Origin: Chlamydiota bacterium | Lineage (GTDB): Bacteria; Auribacterota; UBA3054; B51-G9 | DNA length: 16,974 bases | NCBI GenBank assembly: GCA_003648225.1 | Contig: QMOL01000028.1 | Location: 1-16,974 of the forward strand | Direction of reading: 5' to 3' | Shown: positions 16,935 to 16,974 of the stretch, piece after piece | Numbering within the stretch: the first letter of the stretch is position 1 | How the letters are laid out: every line of letters begins with the position of its first letter | Notes under the pieces: model-generated | The model's input: only the letters and a program-made list of their open reading frames with translations | The model's database searches: none | Told to the model about the DNA's origin: nothing | Program-made: the position numbers and the translations under genes

Positions 16935-16974
16935 ATGACTGAAAAAAGAAGAGTTACGGCAATGGCGACGCACG
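16935..16974 (+). CDS. Start of a gene cut by the window edge
   Basis: Thirteen codons are visible, MTEKRRVTAMATH, starting at ATG six bases after GAGGT and behind a TATA box. The frame is open to the window end. The MTEK opening repeats the ATGACTGAA start seen in several left-operon genes. Too short to assign; a gene diverging from a TFB-like operon would often be a regulator or replication protein, but this is only inference. Confidence 0.5.
   Translation, partial: MTEKRRVTAMATH

Noticed and set aside
1..16974. Transposase, integrase, attachment site or capsid genes
   Set aside because: I looked for catalytic motifs, terminal repeats and tRNA remnants and found none, so the mobile-element label rests on gene style and context only.

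Overview
The window looks archaeal and most likely comes from a virus, plasmid or integrated element of a thermophilic archaeon. Evidence: ribosome binding sites of the AGGAGGTGAT/TGAGGTGAT type, TATA boxes (TTTATAT, TTTATAAA, TATAAAAA) about 25 bases before probable transcription starts, a gene for a divergent transcription factor B (TFIIB-like) protein, proteins rich in Lys, Glu and Ile, and a GC-rich structured segment in otherwise AT-rich DNA. No capsid, terminase, integrase or replicase is recognisable, so the element type is inferred and the host group cannot be named.

Region 1 (1-14115, minus strand): about 42 genes packed head to tail, with most junctions overlapping or within 25 bases, so this is probably one long polycistron or a few nested ones. 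Large genes form a glycosylation set: six glycosyltransferases (1-724, 985-1836, 5369-6322, 9437-10246, 10243-11115, 12935-13564), a WbqC-like protein, an NAD-dependent epimerase/dehydratase-like SDR and a shortened UDP-sugar dehydrogenase-like protein. Between them lie about 33 tiny genes of 40-160 codons. Many encode Cys4 or Cys/His zinc-binding miniproteins that are visibly paralogous. Thirteen of these genes are shorter than 60 codons and were found by reading through gaps.

Region 2 (14116-14601): a non-coding control region. It holds two identical 16-base palindromes, promoters, a GC-rich stem-loop segment (candidate small RNA), a 45-base AT tract, four GGGTAC/GTACCC hexamers at exact 12-base spacing (candidate origin or operator) and a promoter facing right.

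Region 3 (14602-15453, plus strand): three overlapping genes, namely a ribbon-helix-helix-like protein, a small protein sharing its N-terminal motif, and a PD-(D/E)XK nuclease-like protein.

Region 4 (15445-16758, minus strand): two unknown genes and a TFB-like factor with a non-standard zinc finger. They lie behind a promoter with a 10-base-phased operator array. Region 5 (16759-16974) is a divergent promoter region leading into a plus-strand gene cut by the window edge.

Working picture (inference): the TFB-like factor, the winged-helix protein and the RHH-like protein regulate the element, and the long left operon remodels surface or virion glycans. The small Cys-rich proteins are the least understood and most interesting component.
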